A stretch of DNA of 64,000 bases from Aquabacterium fontiphilum (GCF_009909205.1 NZ_JAAAPN010000002.1:1-64000); one strand, 5' to 3'. Counted from the first letter of the stretch, positions 1-9,269 are shown. Made by a program: numbers and translations. The notes: generated from the sequence alone by a model not told the origin.

Positions 1-2
1 GC

Positions 3-227
3 AAGGTGGGCGATGTGATCGTGCGGGTGGACCCGCGCTACTACCGCCCCACCGAGGTCGAGACGCTGCTGGGCGACCCGACCAAGGCCAAGACCAAGCT
101 GGGCTGGGAGCCCAAGATCACGCTGCACGAGTTGGTGCGCGAGATGGTGCAGAGCGACTACACCAGCGCCAAGCGCGATGACCTGGTCAAGCAGGCCGGC
201 TATCAGGCTTACGACTATCACGAGTGA
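3..227 (+). CDS. gmd: GDP-mannose 4,6-dehydratase, C-terminal fragment
   Basis: This is the last ~74 residues of a GDP-mannose 4,6-dehydratase; the body of the gene lies before the window. The enzyme makes GDP-4-dehydro-6-deoxy-D-mannose, the precursor of GDP-L-fucose and related 6-deoxy sugars. The tail [19 protein letters not shown] followed by KTKLGWEPK is the family's typical C-terminus. The frame is open from the window edge and ends at a TGA at 225. The next ORF begins three bases later, so this is probably the start of a polysaccharide operon. The GT11 fucosyltransferase gene at 4823 supports GDP-fucose as the product supplied. Confidence 0.9.
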   Translation, partial: KVGDVIVRVDPRYYRPTEVETLLGDPTKAKTKLGWEPKITLHELVREMVQSDYTSAKRDDLVKQAGYQAYDYHE

Positions 228-230
228 GCG

Positions 231-1433
231 GTGTTGTTTCGTTCAAAGCCGCTGGATCTGAGTCGAGGCGTCGGCGGGGCCGACGCCTATCGCCAGAGTG
301 GTCGACACCAGATCAGGGTGTCGCACATGGTCTTCTGGTTTGCGTTGGTGGCCGCGCTGATCAGCGCGACCTTGCCGCCGTTTCGCTACTTCTTCCTGTT
401 GACCCCGTTCCTCGTGGTGATTGCCTTGCTGGCAGACGGCGCGGGCAAGTTGCCTGAGGAGATGTGGGTCTATGTGGCGTTTCTGCTGGGTGGTTTGATC
501 TTCTTGCCGCTGGCGGGCAAGGAGGGAATGCGTGACCTGTTTCTTGCCTTTGCGGGCATCAGCGTAGGCTTTCTGGCTTCGGTGCCCAAGATTCGTCTGT
601 GGACGATTGCGCTGCTGACGTTCGGCAGCACGATGGCGTTCTTCGCCATGTTTGGCAACTGGCGCGATTTCCTTCAGTTCGACTTCATGGCCTCGCATTC
701 GCCTTTTGAAAGCGCGACAGCGTTTTACATGGGCGCGTTTGCGGTGTTTGCGGTGTACAGGCGGCAGTGGTTGCTTTACCTCTTCTGTCTGGTGTGTACG
801 GTCTTCTTCCTGAAGCGGATCGCGTTGGTGGGCGCTTTGCTGGTTGGTTTGCTGTTCTTGCTGGGCGAGAAGCGCACGCGATGGTTCCTCAATCCGCTGT
901 TCATGGTGCCAGCCAACCTGTTGGTGATTGGGTTGACCATGGCCTATGCCCTGGGGGTGTTCGACTACGAGATCATGCGCTGGACCAACCAGAGCGCGAA
1001 CGCGTTCGGGCAGGGGCGGCAGACTTTCCTGTCGGTGCCTTCGCGTGAGATCGTGGAAGAGTGGGGACGCTTTCTGGTGATGGGCAAGGGCGCTGGCGCG
1101 GTGTATGACCTGACTCTGTCTGTCGGCGTGATGGACGGGGCCGACAAGATCAACCTGCACAGCGATCTGATGAAGCTGCTGTATGAGTACGGGTTGCTCT
1201 GGTACATGGTCGTGATCGGGGTCATGTACTCGGTGCGCAGCTTCCGGGCCAAGCTGTTGGCGGTCTTCATCAATGTGCTGTTCGTCACCGACAACAGCCT
1301 GATCTACTACCTCTTGATCTTCTACATCGTGATGTGCGCCCGCATTGACCCGGCCGATCAGCCTGCGCCCGGTGCACCGGCGCAGCCTTCCAAAGGCGCC
1401 TCGTTGAAGGGCCGGCCAGCGCGGTCATGGTGA
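231..1433 (+). CDS. Wzy/O-antigen-ligase-like polysaccharide polymerase (membrane protein)
   Basis: A 400-residue integral membrane protein with roughly ten hydrophobic segments beginning near residue 33. A larger polar loop lies around residues 255-310, between the later segments, as in O-antigen polymerases and ligases. No conserved catalytic motif is readable, so the Wzy-like call rests on topology and on its position between gmd and glycosyltransferase genes. The GTG at 231 leaves only 3 bases after gmd and no clear ribosome-binding site. The ATG at 327, which would begin directly at the first membrane segment and is preceded by an AGGGTG, is a credible alternative. Its stop overlaps the next ATG by 7 bases, suggesting translational coupling. 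Confidence 0.7.
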   Translation: MLFRSKPLDLSRGVGGADAYRQSGRHQIRVSHMVFWFALVAALISATLPPFRYFFLLTPFLVVIALLADGAGKLPEEMWVYVAFLLGGLIFLPLAGKEGMRDLFLAFAGISVGFLASVPKIRLWTIALLTFGSTMAFFAMFGNWRDFLQFDFMASHSPFESATAFYMGAFAVFAVYRRQWLLYLFCLVCTVFFLKRIALVGALLVGLLFLLGEKRTRWFLNPLFMVPANLLVIGLTMAYALGVFDYEIMRWTNQSANAFGQGRQTFLSVPSREIVEEWGRFLVMGKGAGAVYDLTLSVGVMDGADKINLHSDLMKLLYEYGLLWYMVVIGVMYSVRSFRAKLLAVFINVLFVTDNSLIYYLLIFYIVMCARIDPADQPAPGAPAQPSKGASLKGRPARSW

Positions 1434-2389
1434 TCTCGGTCGTTATTCCCCTGTACAACAAGGCCCACACGATCGACGCTGCCATTGCGTCGGTGGTGGC
1501 GCAATCGTTTCCGGAATGGGAGCTGGTTGTCGTGGACGACGGCTCGCGCGACGAGGGGCCGGATGTTGTCGCGCGGTGGGCGGCGGAGGATGGTCGCATC
1601 CGCCTGATCCGCCAGCCGAATGGGGGCGTGTCGGCTGCGCGCAATCATGGCGTCCGTGTTGCACGCAGCGAGCGCGTGGCGTTTCTCGATGCGGACGATG
1701 TGTGGCTGCCGGGGCATCTGGCGCAGCTCGACGAATTGGCCAGCAAGGTGCCCGATGCGCCCATGTGGGCGACGGCTTATCGGCTGCAGGACGATTCGGG
1801 TCTGGATCGGGTCGTGAGGCTGCGTGAGGATGGATCCGCGGACTGGTATTTGATCGACGATTACTTTCTCGAGTCGGTCGAGCGGGAGTTTCCGGTTCAC
1901 AGTTCGGCGGTCATGGTGTCGCGCGCGGCTTTGCAGGCGGTAGGGGGCTTTCCGGTCGGGGTGGCATCGGGCGAGGACGTGCTGACCTGGGCTCGGCTGA
2001 GCTGTCTCGGTGCCTTTCCAATGGGACGCTCGGCGACGGCCATTTACATGGCACCGCCTGTGGCGCCGGACCGTCGCAGGGCGGCAGTGCGTCGGCCAGT
2101 GAGTCCATGTCCGGTCTTGGCAGGGCTGGATGCCTTGGCGGGCCGGCATCCCGAACGCGCGCGCAGCTTGGCGCTGTTCAGAGGGCTGTGGTTGCGGATT
2201 CGCTCGATGTCCCATTTGGAGCTGAATGAGCGTTGGTCGGCGCTGGTCGATGTACTGGCCGCCGCACGCTGCTCTGGCTTGCGGCGCAGGGATGTGTTGA
2301 CCGTGCTGCTGCTGTGCATGCCGTATGGGCTGCGCACCCAGGCGCTGGCTCGCTCGCGCGGCTACCGGCCAGCCCGCTCGGGAGCCTGA
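1427..2389 (+). CDS. Glycosyltransferase family 2
   Basis: A 320-residue GT-A-fold glycosyltransferase that probably adds one sugar of the exopolysaccharide repeat at the cytoplasmic face. The N-terminal nucleotide-binding strand VISVVIPLYN leads to VVDDGS (about 35-40), then NGGVSAARN (65-73), and the metal-binding FLDADD motif (86-91). These are the standard GT2 landmarks. The C-terminal third (from ~200) is Arg-rich, low in recognisable motifs and may be divergent. The gene overlaps the upstream polymerase gene by 7 bases and is followed 3 bases later by a GT4 gene. Donor and acceptor cannot be read from the sequence. Confidence 0.88.
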   Translation: MVISVVIPLYNKAHTIDAAIASVVAQSFPEWELVVVDDGSRDEGPDVVARWAAEDGRIRLIRQPNGGVSAARNHGVRVARSERVAFLDADDVWLPGHLAQLDELASKVPDAPMWATAYRLQDDSGLDRVVRLREDGSADWYLIDDYFLESVEREFPVHSSAVMVSRAALQAVGGFPVGVASGEDVLTWARLSCLGAFPMGRSATAIYMAPPVAPDRRRAAVRRPVSPCPVLAGLDALAGRHPERARSLALFRGLWLRIRSMSHLELNERWSALVDVLAAARCSGLRRRDVLTVLLLCMPYGLRTQALARSRGYRPARSGA

Positions 2390-2392
2390 CGC

Positions 2393-3571
2393 ATGCGGGT
2401 GTTGCTTGCGCACAGCTACTACCAACAGCATGGTGGAGAGGACTCGGTTGTGGAGGCCGAGTTGGCGTTGTTGCGCGACCATGGCCATGAGGTAGAGACT
2501 TGCTTCGAGCACAACAACTGCATGTCGGAGTTGTCGCCGCCTCAGGCAGCGCGGCGCACGATCTGGTGGTCGCAGGGGCACGCGGCCATGCGCAAAATGG
2601 TGCGTGCATTCAAGCCGGATGTGGTCCATGTGCACAACACGTTTCAGGCGCTTTCTCCGGCTGTGCTGCAGGCGGTTTCGGCAGAGGGGGTGCCCCTGGT
2701 TCAGACACTGCACAACTTCCGCCTGATCTGTCCGCAGGCGATGCTGCTGCGTGACGGCAAGGTGTGCGAGGACTGTGTGGGCAAGCTGCCCTGGCGAGGC
2801 GTGGTGCGTGGTTGTTACCGGGGCTCCGTGGCGCAAACAGCCGTGTTGTCGGGCATGCTGTTGGTGCACCGCGCGTTGGGCACCTATGCGAGCGAGGTGG
2901 ATCGCTTCATCGCGCTGAGCGAGTTCAGCCGGCGTAAGTTGATCGAAGGCGGGCTGCCGGCGGACCGGATCGCGGTCAAGCCCAATTTTTTCGATTGGCC
3001 GGAGTCGCCGGTGGTGGAGGGGCGTGCGGGTGGACTGTTCATCGGGCGTCTGTCTCAGGAGAAGGGCATCGGGGTCTTGCTGGCTGCGCGCCGCGAACAC
3101 GGCTTGTCTGATGTCACCGTGATTGGCGGCGGTGAGGCATACGAGCATGAGGTTGCCCAGGCGTTTGGGGCCGCCTACATGGGCTTTCAGCCACTCGATG
3201 CCGTCGTGGCGCGCCTGCGGCAGGCAAGCTTTCTGGTGCTGCCCAGCATCTGCTATGAAAACTTTCCTCGCACCATCGTGGAGGCGTATGCCTGCGGTGT
3301 GCCAGTGCTGGCGAGTCGCATGGGCGCCATGGCCGAGCTCGTCGATGACGGGGTTACCGGCTTGCTGTTCGAGCCGGGCGATGCCAGAGACCTCGCGGCC
3401 AAGGTGGCGTGGGCCCAGGCGCATCCCGCGGACATGCTGGCCATGGGCCGGCGCGCTCGCGCGGTGTACGAGCAGCGGTATCGACCTCAGGTGAACATGG
3501 AGGCGCTGTTGGCCATCTATGAGCAGGCGCGCGAGCATCGTCGACTGCGACAGGGGCGCCGTGATGGCTGA
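2393..3571 (+). CDS. Glycosyltransferase family 4 (GT-B fold)
   Basis: A 392-residue retaining glycosyltransferase. The start MRVLLAHSYYQQHGGEDSV is typical of the N-terminal Rossmann domain of GT4 enzymes, followed by a DVVHVHNTF strand. The C-terminal domain has LFIGRLSQEKG (about 222-232) and the family's E-x7-E motif in ENFPRTIVE (about 289-297), followed by AYACGVPVLASRMG. Cysteines in CPQAMLLRDGKVCEDC (about 114-129) form a pattern seen in some GT4 members. The start lies 3 bases after the GT2 stop and the end overlaps the flippase start. The sugar transferred is not predictable. Confidence 0.9.
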   Translation: MRVLLAHSYYQQHGGEDSVVEAELALLRDHGHEVETCFEHNNCMSELSPPQAARRTIWWSQGHAAMRKMVRAFKPDVVHVHNTFQALSPAVLQAVSAEGVPLVQTLHNFRLICPQAMLLRDGKVCEDCVGKLPWRGVVRGCYRGSVAQTAVLSGMLLVHRALGTYASEVDRFIALSEFSRRKLIEGGLPADRIAVKPNFFDWPESPVVEGRAGGLFIGRLSQEKGIGVLLAARREHGLSDVTVIGGGEAYEHEVAQAFGAAYMGFQPLDAVVARLRQASFLVLPSICYENFPRTIVEAYACGVPVLASRMGAMAELVDDGVTGLLFEPGDARDLAAKVAWAQAHPADMLAMGRRARAVYEQRYRPQVNMEALLAIYEQAREHRRLRQGRRDG

Positions 3572-4826
3572 GGGACGGCGCCTGGGCGTGGTGGTCGAGA
3601 ACGTGCTGTCGAACTACGCCTATGTGGGGCTGATGGCGGGGGTGACGCTGTTCTTGACGCCCTTGTATGTTCGTTGGCTTGGCGCGGAACAGTGGGGGCT
3701 GGTGGCGCTGTGTATCACGGTGCAGGCGGTGTTGTTTCTGCTGGATGCTGGTCTCGCCCAGGTGGCACCGCGAGAGTTTGCATCGGCAGTAGAGGATCGC
3801 GCCGCGCAGTGGCAACTGTTCGTGCGCTTTCGGGCACTTTATGGCCGCATTGCACTGGCGGCCTTTGTGGTGGGACAGTCCGCCGTGGGTTGGATGCTCG
3901 CGGATACGCAATTCGCGTCTGTGGCTGGCGCAGAGTTGGCGCTGCGGTTGGTGTTGTGCCAGTTTGCGTTGACGTTCCTGAACTCGGCGCCCATGGCCTT
4001 GTGGAACGGGCTGCAGGAGCAGCGTCGGGCAAACGTGCGCCAGGCGTCGTTCCTCGCGGGCAAGCATGCGCTGGCCCTGGGGATGGTGGGCGGGGGCTGG
4101 GCTTCGGCTTGGGCGTATGTGCTGCCTTTTGTGGTCGTGGGCGCGATCGAGGTGGGTTTGAACTACCGCGCGGTGCGCCGCCGCTATGCAGATGTCGCGG
4201 CGGCGAAGCCGGTCGAGTCAGTCGGCTCGGCAGGGCTGCTGTCCCGCATCGGCGGATTCGGGGTTGCGGTCCTGGCCGGGATGGCCACCACGCAGATCGA
4301 CCGCGTGCTGATGGCGTCTTGGCTCACGGTGGATGTGTTTGGCGCATACGCCGTCGTGGTGACATTCGGGCTGGCGTTCATGAACCTTCAACAGCCCTTG
4401 CAGAAGGCCTTTCTTCCGAGAGTGGTCAGCGCAGGCGCGGGCTCGGCATCGACGCTGTTCTGGCTGACAGCCGTCCTGTGCGCCTTGCCTTGCTTGCTGG
4501 TGGCATGGCAGGCGCATCGGGTGTTGGTGCTCTGGCTGGGGGCTGAGTTGGTTCATCCCGACGCAGCCCGGGTGCTGGCCTGGGCGTTGGTCGGGGTGGC
4601 GCTGAACGGCCTGTATGCAGCCGATTACACGCGGATGGTGGCGGCCAATGCCTGGCGTGTGGTGTTGTTCATCAACCTGACGATTCTGGTTGGTCAGGCT
4701 GCGTTGCTGGCTTGGGCCGTGCCGCGATGGGGCATGGTGGCTGGCGGATGGTCCTGGGCGTTGTGCGGCGCCACACAGTTCTGTCTGGGGCGCTGGTGGG
4801 CGTTGCGGGAAGGTAAGGGGTCATGA
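3564..4826 (+). CDS. Wzx-like polysaccharide flippase (MOP superfamily)
   Basis: A 420-residue membrane protein with about 12 hydrophobic helices from residue ~15 on. Its N-terminus (VVVENVLSNYAYVGLMAG) and the YVRWLGAEQWGL segment resemble oligosaccharide flippases of the polysaccharide-transport branch of the MOP superfamily. It probably flips undecaprenyl-linked repeat units to the periplasm for the polymerase encoded at 231. I chose ATG 3564 (MAEGRRLG), which overlaps the GT4 stop by 8 bases. The open frame continues upstream to 3519, but that would add residues lying within the GT4 gene. The end overlaps the fucosyltransferase start by 4 bases (ATGA). Confidence 0.83.
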   Translation: MAEGRRLGVVVENVLSNYAYVGLMAGVTLFLTPLYVRWLGAEQWGLVALCITVQAVLFLLDAGLAQVAPREFASAVEDRAAQWQLFVRFRALYGRIALAAFVVGQSAVGWMLADTQFASVAGAELALRLVLCQFALTFLNSAPMALWNGLQEQRRANVRQASFLAGKHALALGMVGGGWASAWAYVLPFVVVGAIEVGLNYRAVRRRYADVAAAKPVESVGSAGLLSRIGGFGVAVLAGMATTQIDRVLMASWLTVDVFGAYAVVVTFGLAFMNLQQPLQKAFLPRVVSAGAGSASTLFWLTAVLCALPCLLVAWQAHRVLVLWLGAELVHPDAARVLAWALVGVALNGLYAADYTRMVAANAWRVVLFINLTILVGQAALLAWAVPRWGMVAGGWSWALCGATQFCLGRWWALREGKGS

Positions 4827-5683
4827 AGACGTGGGTGCTGGTTCGCGGCGGTCTGGGCAATCAGATGTTCCAGGTGGCATATGGCGCAGCCTTGAAGGCC
4901 CGATATGGCGCCGAGGTGGCGTACGTGGACTTCTCGCAGGATGCGCGGGTGAAGCGTGATTGGGGGCTGGCTCCATTCGGAATTGAGCGTGTGACGCTGT
5001 CCCCCGCGCGCTGGCGGCTGGTGCGGTGGGTTGTGATTGGGGCGCGCCGGTTGCAGGACCGCGCCGGCTTGCCGGTGCCCGACCATGTCTGGGTCGAGCC
5101 CGAGGTGGGTGGTTGGCGGCCATGGCCCCGGCGCGCGCCGTGGCTGGTGGACGGCTACTGGCAGCAGGTGCGTTATCTGGAAGGCATGCTGCCTACGCTG
5201 CGGCGCTTGTTTGCGGTGGATCTGCGCGATCACGGGGCCAGTGTGACGGCGTGGCGGCAGGCCGCACGACCACTTGTGGCGCTCCATGCGCGCCGCGGTG
5301 ATTACGTGTCAGACCCCGCCGCAGCCATGCACCTGGTATGCGATGTGGGCTACTACCGCCGAGCCTGGGAGCATCTGCGGCAGTCGGTTCCTGACGCTCG
5401 CCTGGTGGTGTTCTCGGATGACCCGCAATGGGCTCGGGCGAACCTGCAGTTTGCAGAAGACATGATTTTTGCCACGCCCGCTGCGGATCAGCCAGCCTGG
5501 GTAGACATGATGCGCATGCGTGCATGCGATCATTTCATCATCTCCAACAGCTCTTACAGCTGGTGGGCCGCCTTCCTGGCCGAGGGGCCCGACAAGCGCG
5601 TGGTGGCACCGGATCACTGGTTGGTCGGTGTGCCTACGAGCGGGATCGGAATTTGCCCGGAAGACTGGACCTTGCTGAGGTAA
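4823..5683 (+). CDS. GT11 family (alpha-1,2-type) fucosyltransferase
   Basis: A 286-residue glycosyltransferase of family GT11, which transfers L-fucose from GDP-fucose. Evidence: the N-terminal motif GGLGNQMFQ (9-17), the GDP-fucose-binding HARRGDY (155-161), the strand LVVFSDDPQWA, and the C-terminal FIISNSSYSWWAAFL. Length is normal for bacterial GT11 enzymes. It is the fourth overlapping gene in the plus-strand cluster. With gmd at the window edge it points to a fucose-containing polymer. The acceptor linkage is inferred from the family, not seen. Confidence 0.9.
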   Translation: MKTWVLVRGGLGNQMFQVAYGAALKARYGAEVAYVDFSQDARVKRDWGLAPFGIERVTLSPARWRLVRWVVIGARRLQDRAGLPVPDHVWVEPEVGGWRPWPRRAPWLVDGYWQQVRYLEGMLPTLRRLFAVDLRDHGASVTAWRQAARPLVALHARRGDYVSDPAAAMHLVCDVGYYRRAWEHLRQSVPDARLVVFSDDPQWARANLQFAEDMIFATPAADQPAWVDMMRMRACDHFIISNSSYSWWAAFLAEGPDKRVVAPDHWLVGVPTSGIGICPEDWTLLR

Positions 5684-5694
5684 GGACAACCGAC

Positions 5695-8316
5695 ATGGCC
5701 TTGATGCGTCGAGCGTGGGAATGTGTGTTCGCCGTGCTGTTCGCCAGTGCGCACGCAGCGCCAGTGGATGTGGTCATCCGCGTTCCAACGGGCGGCGGCT
5801 CGGACGCCGTGACCAAGGCGCTCGCCGAGGCCAGGCAGGCACGGCAGAAGCTGCCCAGTGGGGCAACTGGCGCGATTCGAGTGGTGTTTCCAGCAGGCGA
5901 GTTTCCGATATTCGACACGGTGGAGTTGACGCCGGCAGACTCTGGAACCTCGGCCGTACCGTTGGTGTTGGAAGGCGCGCCATCCGGTGCCTCGCGCTGG
6001 GTGGGGGCCTGGCGGCTGCAGGATCCGCGGCAGGGGCCAGGCGGGCGCCTGGAGTACGCACTGCCGGCGTCCCGACGTACACCGGACTTCCGCGTTGGCG
6101 GGCAGTTCTTTGTGGGCGACCAACGCGCGGTATTGGCTCGCTCGCCCAACTTGGGTAGCCACTGGGTGGTCAAGGCACCAGCGTCCGCGGGCAGCAAGGC
6201 GGCTTTTGTGGCCGACAAGGCCGCTGCGGACGTGTTGGGTGCCTTGTCGGCGGACGAACGCGAGCGGGCGTGGCTACATGTCTACCAGTCCTGGACCACG
6301 GGCCGCCACAGGGTGCGATCAGCGGCGCGGGACGGGGGCACAGTCACGATCACCCCGGAGGCGAACTGGCCTTTCCAACAGTTTGGCGCGACGCAGCGCT
6401 ACCTCCTCGAGAACGCGCCAAGCGCGCTGGATGCCGCTGGCGAGTGGCTGATGACTGCTGGGGCCGTATGGTATGTGCCCAAGTCGGCGAACGACCGCGG
6501 GACAACGGCGTACTTGCCGGTCAATGAGCGGCTTCTGGTGTTCAAGGGCGATGCCGCTCGCGGGCGGTGGGTGGAGCATGTGCACGTCAGGGGACTGCGC
6601 TTCGCCTACACGTACCAACCACTGTTGGGTGGTGCGGCGCAGGGCGACTGGCAGGGCGCCGTTCGTGTTCCGGCGGCCATCGAGATGCAGGGCACCCGGT
6701 TCGTCAAACTGCAGGACTGCGAGATCGCCCACACGGGTGGCTATGCCGCTTGGCTGCGCGATGCCGTGCAGCATGTGACCATTGAGCGCTGCGCAATGCG
6801 GGACCTCGGCGCGGGAGGGGTCAAAGTCGGTGAACCTGACAAGCCTGTGCCGGGCCGTCCGGCGACCGGATTCAACCGCCTGCTCGAGAACGTGATCACC
6901 GGTACCGGCGAGGTGTTTCCCGGGGGGCTGGGGGTCTGGATCGGTCATTCGTTTGGCAACGTGATCCAGGGCAACGTCATCGCCAACACGCGCTATTCCG
7001 GGATCTCGGTGGGGTGGCAATGGGGGTATGGGGCGGCCACTTCGGGCGACAACACGGTGCGGCGCAATGTGTTGTGGAACATCGGGCAGGGCGAACTGGC
7101 TGATTTGGGCGGCATCTACACCCTGGGCCGGGCACCCGGGACGGTCATCAGTGGCAACTATGTGCGCAGGGTGCGTGGCTTTCCTGACTATGGTGCCGGT
7201 GCCTGGGGCATTTATGCCGATGAGGGTTCGTCAGATTTTGCCGTGCGCGGCAATGTGGTGATGGAGGCCCAGTCGGGGGGCTTTCATCTGCACTATGGGC
7301 GGGATCTGACCGTTGCCGACAATTTCCTCCTGGGTAGCGGTGCGCCGGAGGTCAGTTGGACGGACGTTCGCCAAAGCGGTCCCTGGAGCCTGGAGAACAA
7401 TGTGCTTCTGGGGAAGGATGATGCCGCGCTCAAGATCGCTGGGACGCTTGCCGGGTGGGTGGCTCGCGGCAACCTGCTGCCGGAAGGGCAGCAAGCCGGT
7501 CGTGGCGTCTGTAAAGAGGGCTGCCAGTCCCGGCCGGGCCTTCGCTTGATCGGCGGTGAGTCCGACGTGGCCGCGCTGGAGTTGCAAGGTTTGCCTCCGG
7601 AGCGCAACGCGGTGTTTCGCGAGGTACTCAGCCAGGCCCAGGCTCGCGTGGAAGCGGTCCGACGGGACCTTCCCGGCGTCATGCCGGGGGCAGGGGCGCG
7701 TGAGCTTCGGTTCGCGCCTCAGCCCCAGGTGCCCGGCGTGAGACTGGATTTTGCCGACATGCCGTTGGCCACCCAGCCTGCGCCCTTGCGGTACTCGCCT
7801 TCGGGGCGCCCCGATCTTGCTCAGGTCGCCATGGCGGAGCCCGGTCGAGGTCGCCACTGCCTGCGATTGACTGATGGGGTGCCCGGACTGGCGAGCTTCG
7901 ATCCCCATGTGTTTCTGGATTACAAGGCTTCCGCCGGCACCGTCACGGTGGTGTTTGACGTGTGGGTGGACGAACTGACGCGGTTGGTTCACGAGTGGCG
8001 TGACGGCTCCGAGCCTTTCCGGACGGGGCCGAGCCTCACCTTGCGCGGCGATGGCTTGGAGGTGGCTGGCAGGACTTTGCTGTCTTGGCGACCACGCGCC
8101 TGGTACAAGGTGGCGGTGAGCGCCCGCACGGGCGGTGGGCCGGCACGATGGGAGCTCACCGTGACCATGCCGGATGGACAGGTCAGGAGATGGCGAGACT
8201 TGCCCACCGTTTCAGATCGCTGGGATCGACTCGCATGGATGGGCTGGGTGTCGTCCACGGAACAGGCGTCACGTACCTGTATGGCGGGCTTGGCTGTGTC
8301 GACCGGCCCTGAATGA
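5695..8316 (+). CDS. Secreted right-handed parallel beta-helix protein with C-terminal LamG-like region
   Basis: An 873-residue exported protein. A signal peptide covers residues 1-20 (cleavage after AHA). The middle third contains repeated short beta-turn units typical of parallel beta-helix proteins, such as NRLLENVITG, NVIQGNVIANT, VISGNYV and FAVRGNVV, with many GxxxxGN steps. The last ~180 residues (from about 690) look like a concanavalin/LamG-type sandwich. Proteins of this build in polysaccharide loci are often lyases, epimerases or hydrolases acting on the polymer; no catalytic residues are certain. The start is ATG 5695 after a TAAGGA stretch; a longer frame from 5428 would lie inside the fucosyltransferase gene. 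It is the last gene of the plus-strand run. Confidence 0.75.
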   Translation: MALMRRAWECVFAVLFASAHAAPVDVVIRVPTGGGSDAVTKALAEARQARQKLPSGATGAIRVVFPAGEFPIFDTVELTPADSGTSAVPLVLEGAPSGASRWVGAWRLQDPRQGPGGRLEYALPASRRTPDFRVGGQFFVGDQRAVLARSPNLGSHWVVKAPASAGSKAAFVADKAAADVLGALSADERERAWLHVYQSWTTGRHRVRSAARDGGTVTITPEANWPFQQFGATQRYLLENAPSALDAAGEWLMTAGAVWYVPKSANDRGTTAYLPVNERLLVFKGDAARGRWVEHVHVRGLRFAYTYQPLLGGAAQGDWQGAVRVPAAIEMQGTRFVKLQDCEIAHTGGYAAWLRDAVQHVTIERCAMRDLGAGGVKVGEPDKPVPGRPATGFNRLLENVITGTGEVFPGGLGVWIGHSFGNVIQGNVIANTRYSGISVGWQWGYGAATSGDNTVRRNVLWNIGQGELADLGGIYTLGRAPGTVISGNYVRRVRGFPDYGAGAWGIYADEGSSDFAVRGNVVMEAQSGGFHLHYGRDLTVADNFLLGSGAPEVSWTDVRQSGPWSLENNVLLGKDDAALKIAGTLAGWVARGNLLPEGQQAGRGVCKEGCQSRPGLRLIGGESDVAALELQGLPPERNAVFREVLSQAQARVEAVRRDLPGVMPGAGARELRFAPQPQVPGVRLDFADMPLATQPAPLRYSPSGRPDLAQVAMAEPGRGRHCLRLTDGVPGLASFDPHVFLDYKASAGTVTVVFDVWVDELTRLVHEWRDGSEPFRTGPSLTLRGDGLEVAGRTLLSWRPRAWYKVAVSARTGGGPARWELTVTMPDGQVRRWRDLPTVSDRWDRLAWMGWVSSTEQASRTCMAGLAVSTGPE

Positions 8317-8320
8317 TGCT

Positions 8321-8337
8321 GGCCGGGCGCGCCGGCC
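8321..8337. terminator. GC-rich hairpin between convergent genes
   Basis: GGCCGG, five bases, then CCGGCC forms a stem just after the beta-helix gene and before the end of epsG on the other strand. No T-run follows on either strand, so intrinsic termination is only possible, not shown. Confidence 0.3.
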
Positions 8338-8345
8338 CGTTGCGC

Positions 8346-9269
8346 TCAAAACTCGTTGACGATGCTGCCTATCAGCTTGGCAGGGCCCATGGCAACGACT
8401 CTGGAGAGTTGTTCGACGGCATGAATGCGCGTCTGGTTCTGCCTTGCAACAATGAGCGCGGCGCCGCATTTGGCAGCGCATACGGCCCCGTCTGTGCCCA
8501 ATGACGCAGCGGGCGTGTCGACGATGATGCGGTCGAACTTGGTCTTGAGTTCGCGCAGCATGAGGCCGAAAGCAGGCCGCTCAAGCAACTCCAGCGGGTT
8601 CGGTGGCGTGGGGCCTACTGGCAGCACGAAAAGGTTGGGCAGCCCTTCGACCGACTGGATCACCTTGGTGGCCGCACGTCCGGACAAGATGGACGACAAC
8701 CCTCCAGCACGGTCGGAAAGCCGGAAGACTTCGTGCAGGCGGGGGTTACGCATGTCTGCGTCGATAAGCAGCGTGCGGCCAGGAAGCTGAGAGAACGCTA
8801 CTGCGATGTTGGCCGCGAAGTAGGTCTTGCCGTCTCCACTGTTGGGGCTGATGACACAGATGGCAGGTCGGGGGCCGTCTTCTTGGCTGTACACCTTCAT
8901 GATGAGGTGGCTGCGAATGGCGCGGAACGCCTCAGCCTGATCGGTGAACGGCTTTGTGGCCACCACCAGTTCGGGATGGATGGCCGACTTGTTCTCGTTG
9001 GCGTACGGGTAATGGAACTGTTGTGCCAGCGCCCAGAGCACGTCATCGCTGTTGGCCAGCCCGAGAGCGACAGCCGCCTCGCCGAAACGCACCCCATTCT
9101 CACGCTGGTAGTCGAGGATGCGCTCGATCTGCTCAGGTGAGAGGTTGTTGGCCTCAGAGATGATCTCGCCAATGGAGCGCTCGCGCGGAACCTGCTCGGT
9201 GTCCTGAAAGCTGGAAGGTACTGCGGCGTCCATCGGGTTGCTGCGCGAAGGCTGAAAGTCTTTGTTCAT
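8346..9269 (-). CDS. epsG: EpsG-type chain-length determinant tyrosine kinase
   Basis: A 307-residue BY-kinase-like ATPase that partners the membrane protein EpsF in exopolysaccharide chain-length control. The C-terminal kinase half has Walker A SPNSGDGKTY (141-150), Walker A' LLIDADMR (167-174) and Walker B RIIVDTP (247-253). The last 45 residues contain no tyrosine, so the usual C-terminal tyrosine cluster is missing. Residues ~33-95 (SIGEIISEANNLSPEQIE, RFGEAAVALGLAN, LWALAQQF) resemble the N-terminal domain of GspE/MshE ATPases. The gene lies 12 bases after epsF, clearly in one operon. Confidence 0.85.
   Translation of the reverse strand: MNKDFQPSRSNPMDAAVPSSFQDTEQVPRERSIGEIISEANNLSPEQIERILDYQRENGVRFGEAAVALGLANSDDVLWALAQQFHYPYANENKSAIHPELVVATKPFTDQAEAFRAIRSHLIMKVYSQEDGPRPAICVISPNSGDGKTYFAANIAVAFSQLPGRTLLIDADMRNPRLHEVFRLSDRAGGLSSILSGRAATKVIQSVEGLPNLFVLPVGPTPPNPLELLERPAFGLMLRELKTKFDRIIVDTPAASLGTDGAVCAAKCGAALIVARQNQTRIHAVEQLSRVVAMGPAKLIGSIVNEF

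Noticed and set aside
5428-5694. N-terminal extension of the beta-helix protein
   Set aside because: It lies inside the fucosyltransferase gene; a signal peptide begins at ATG 5695 with a ribosome-binding-like site.
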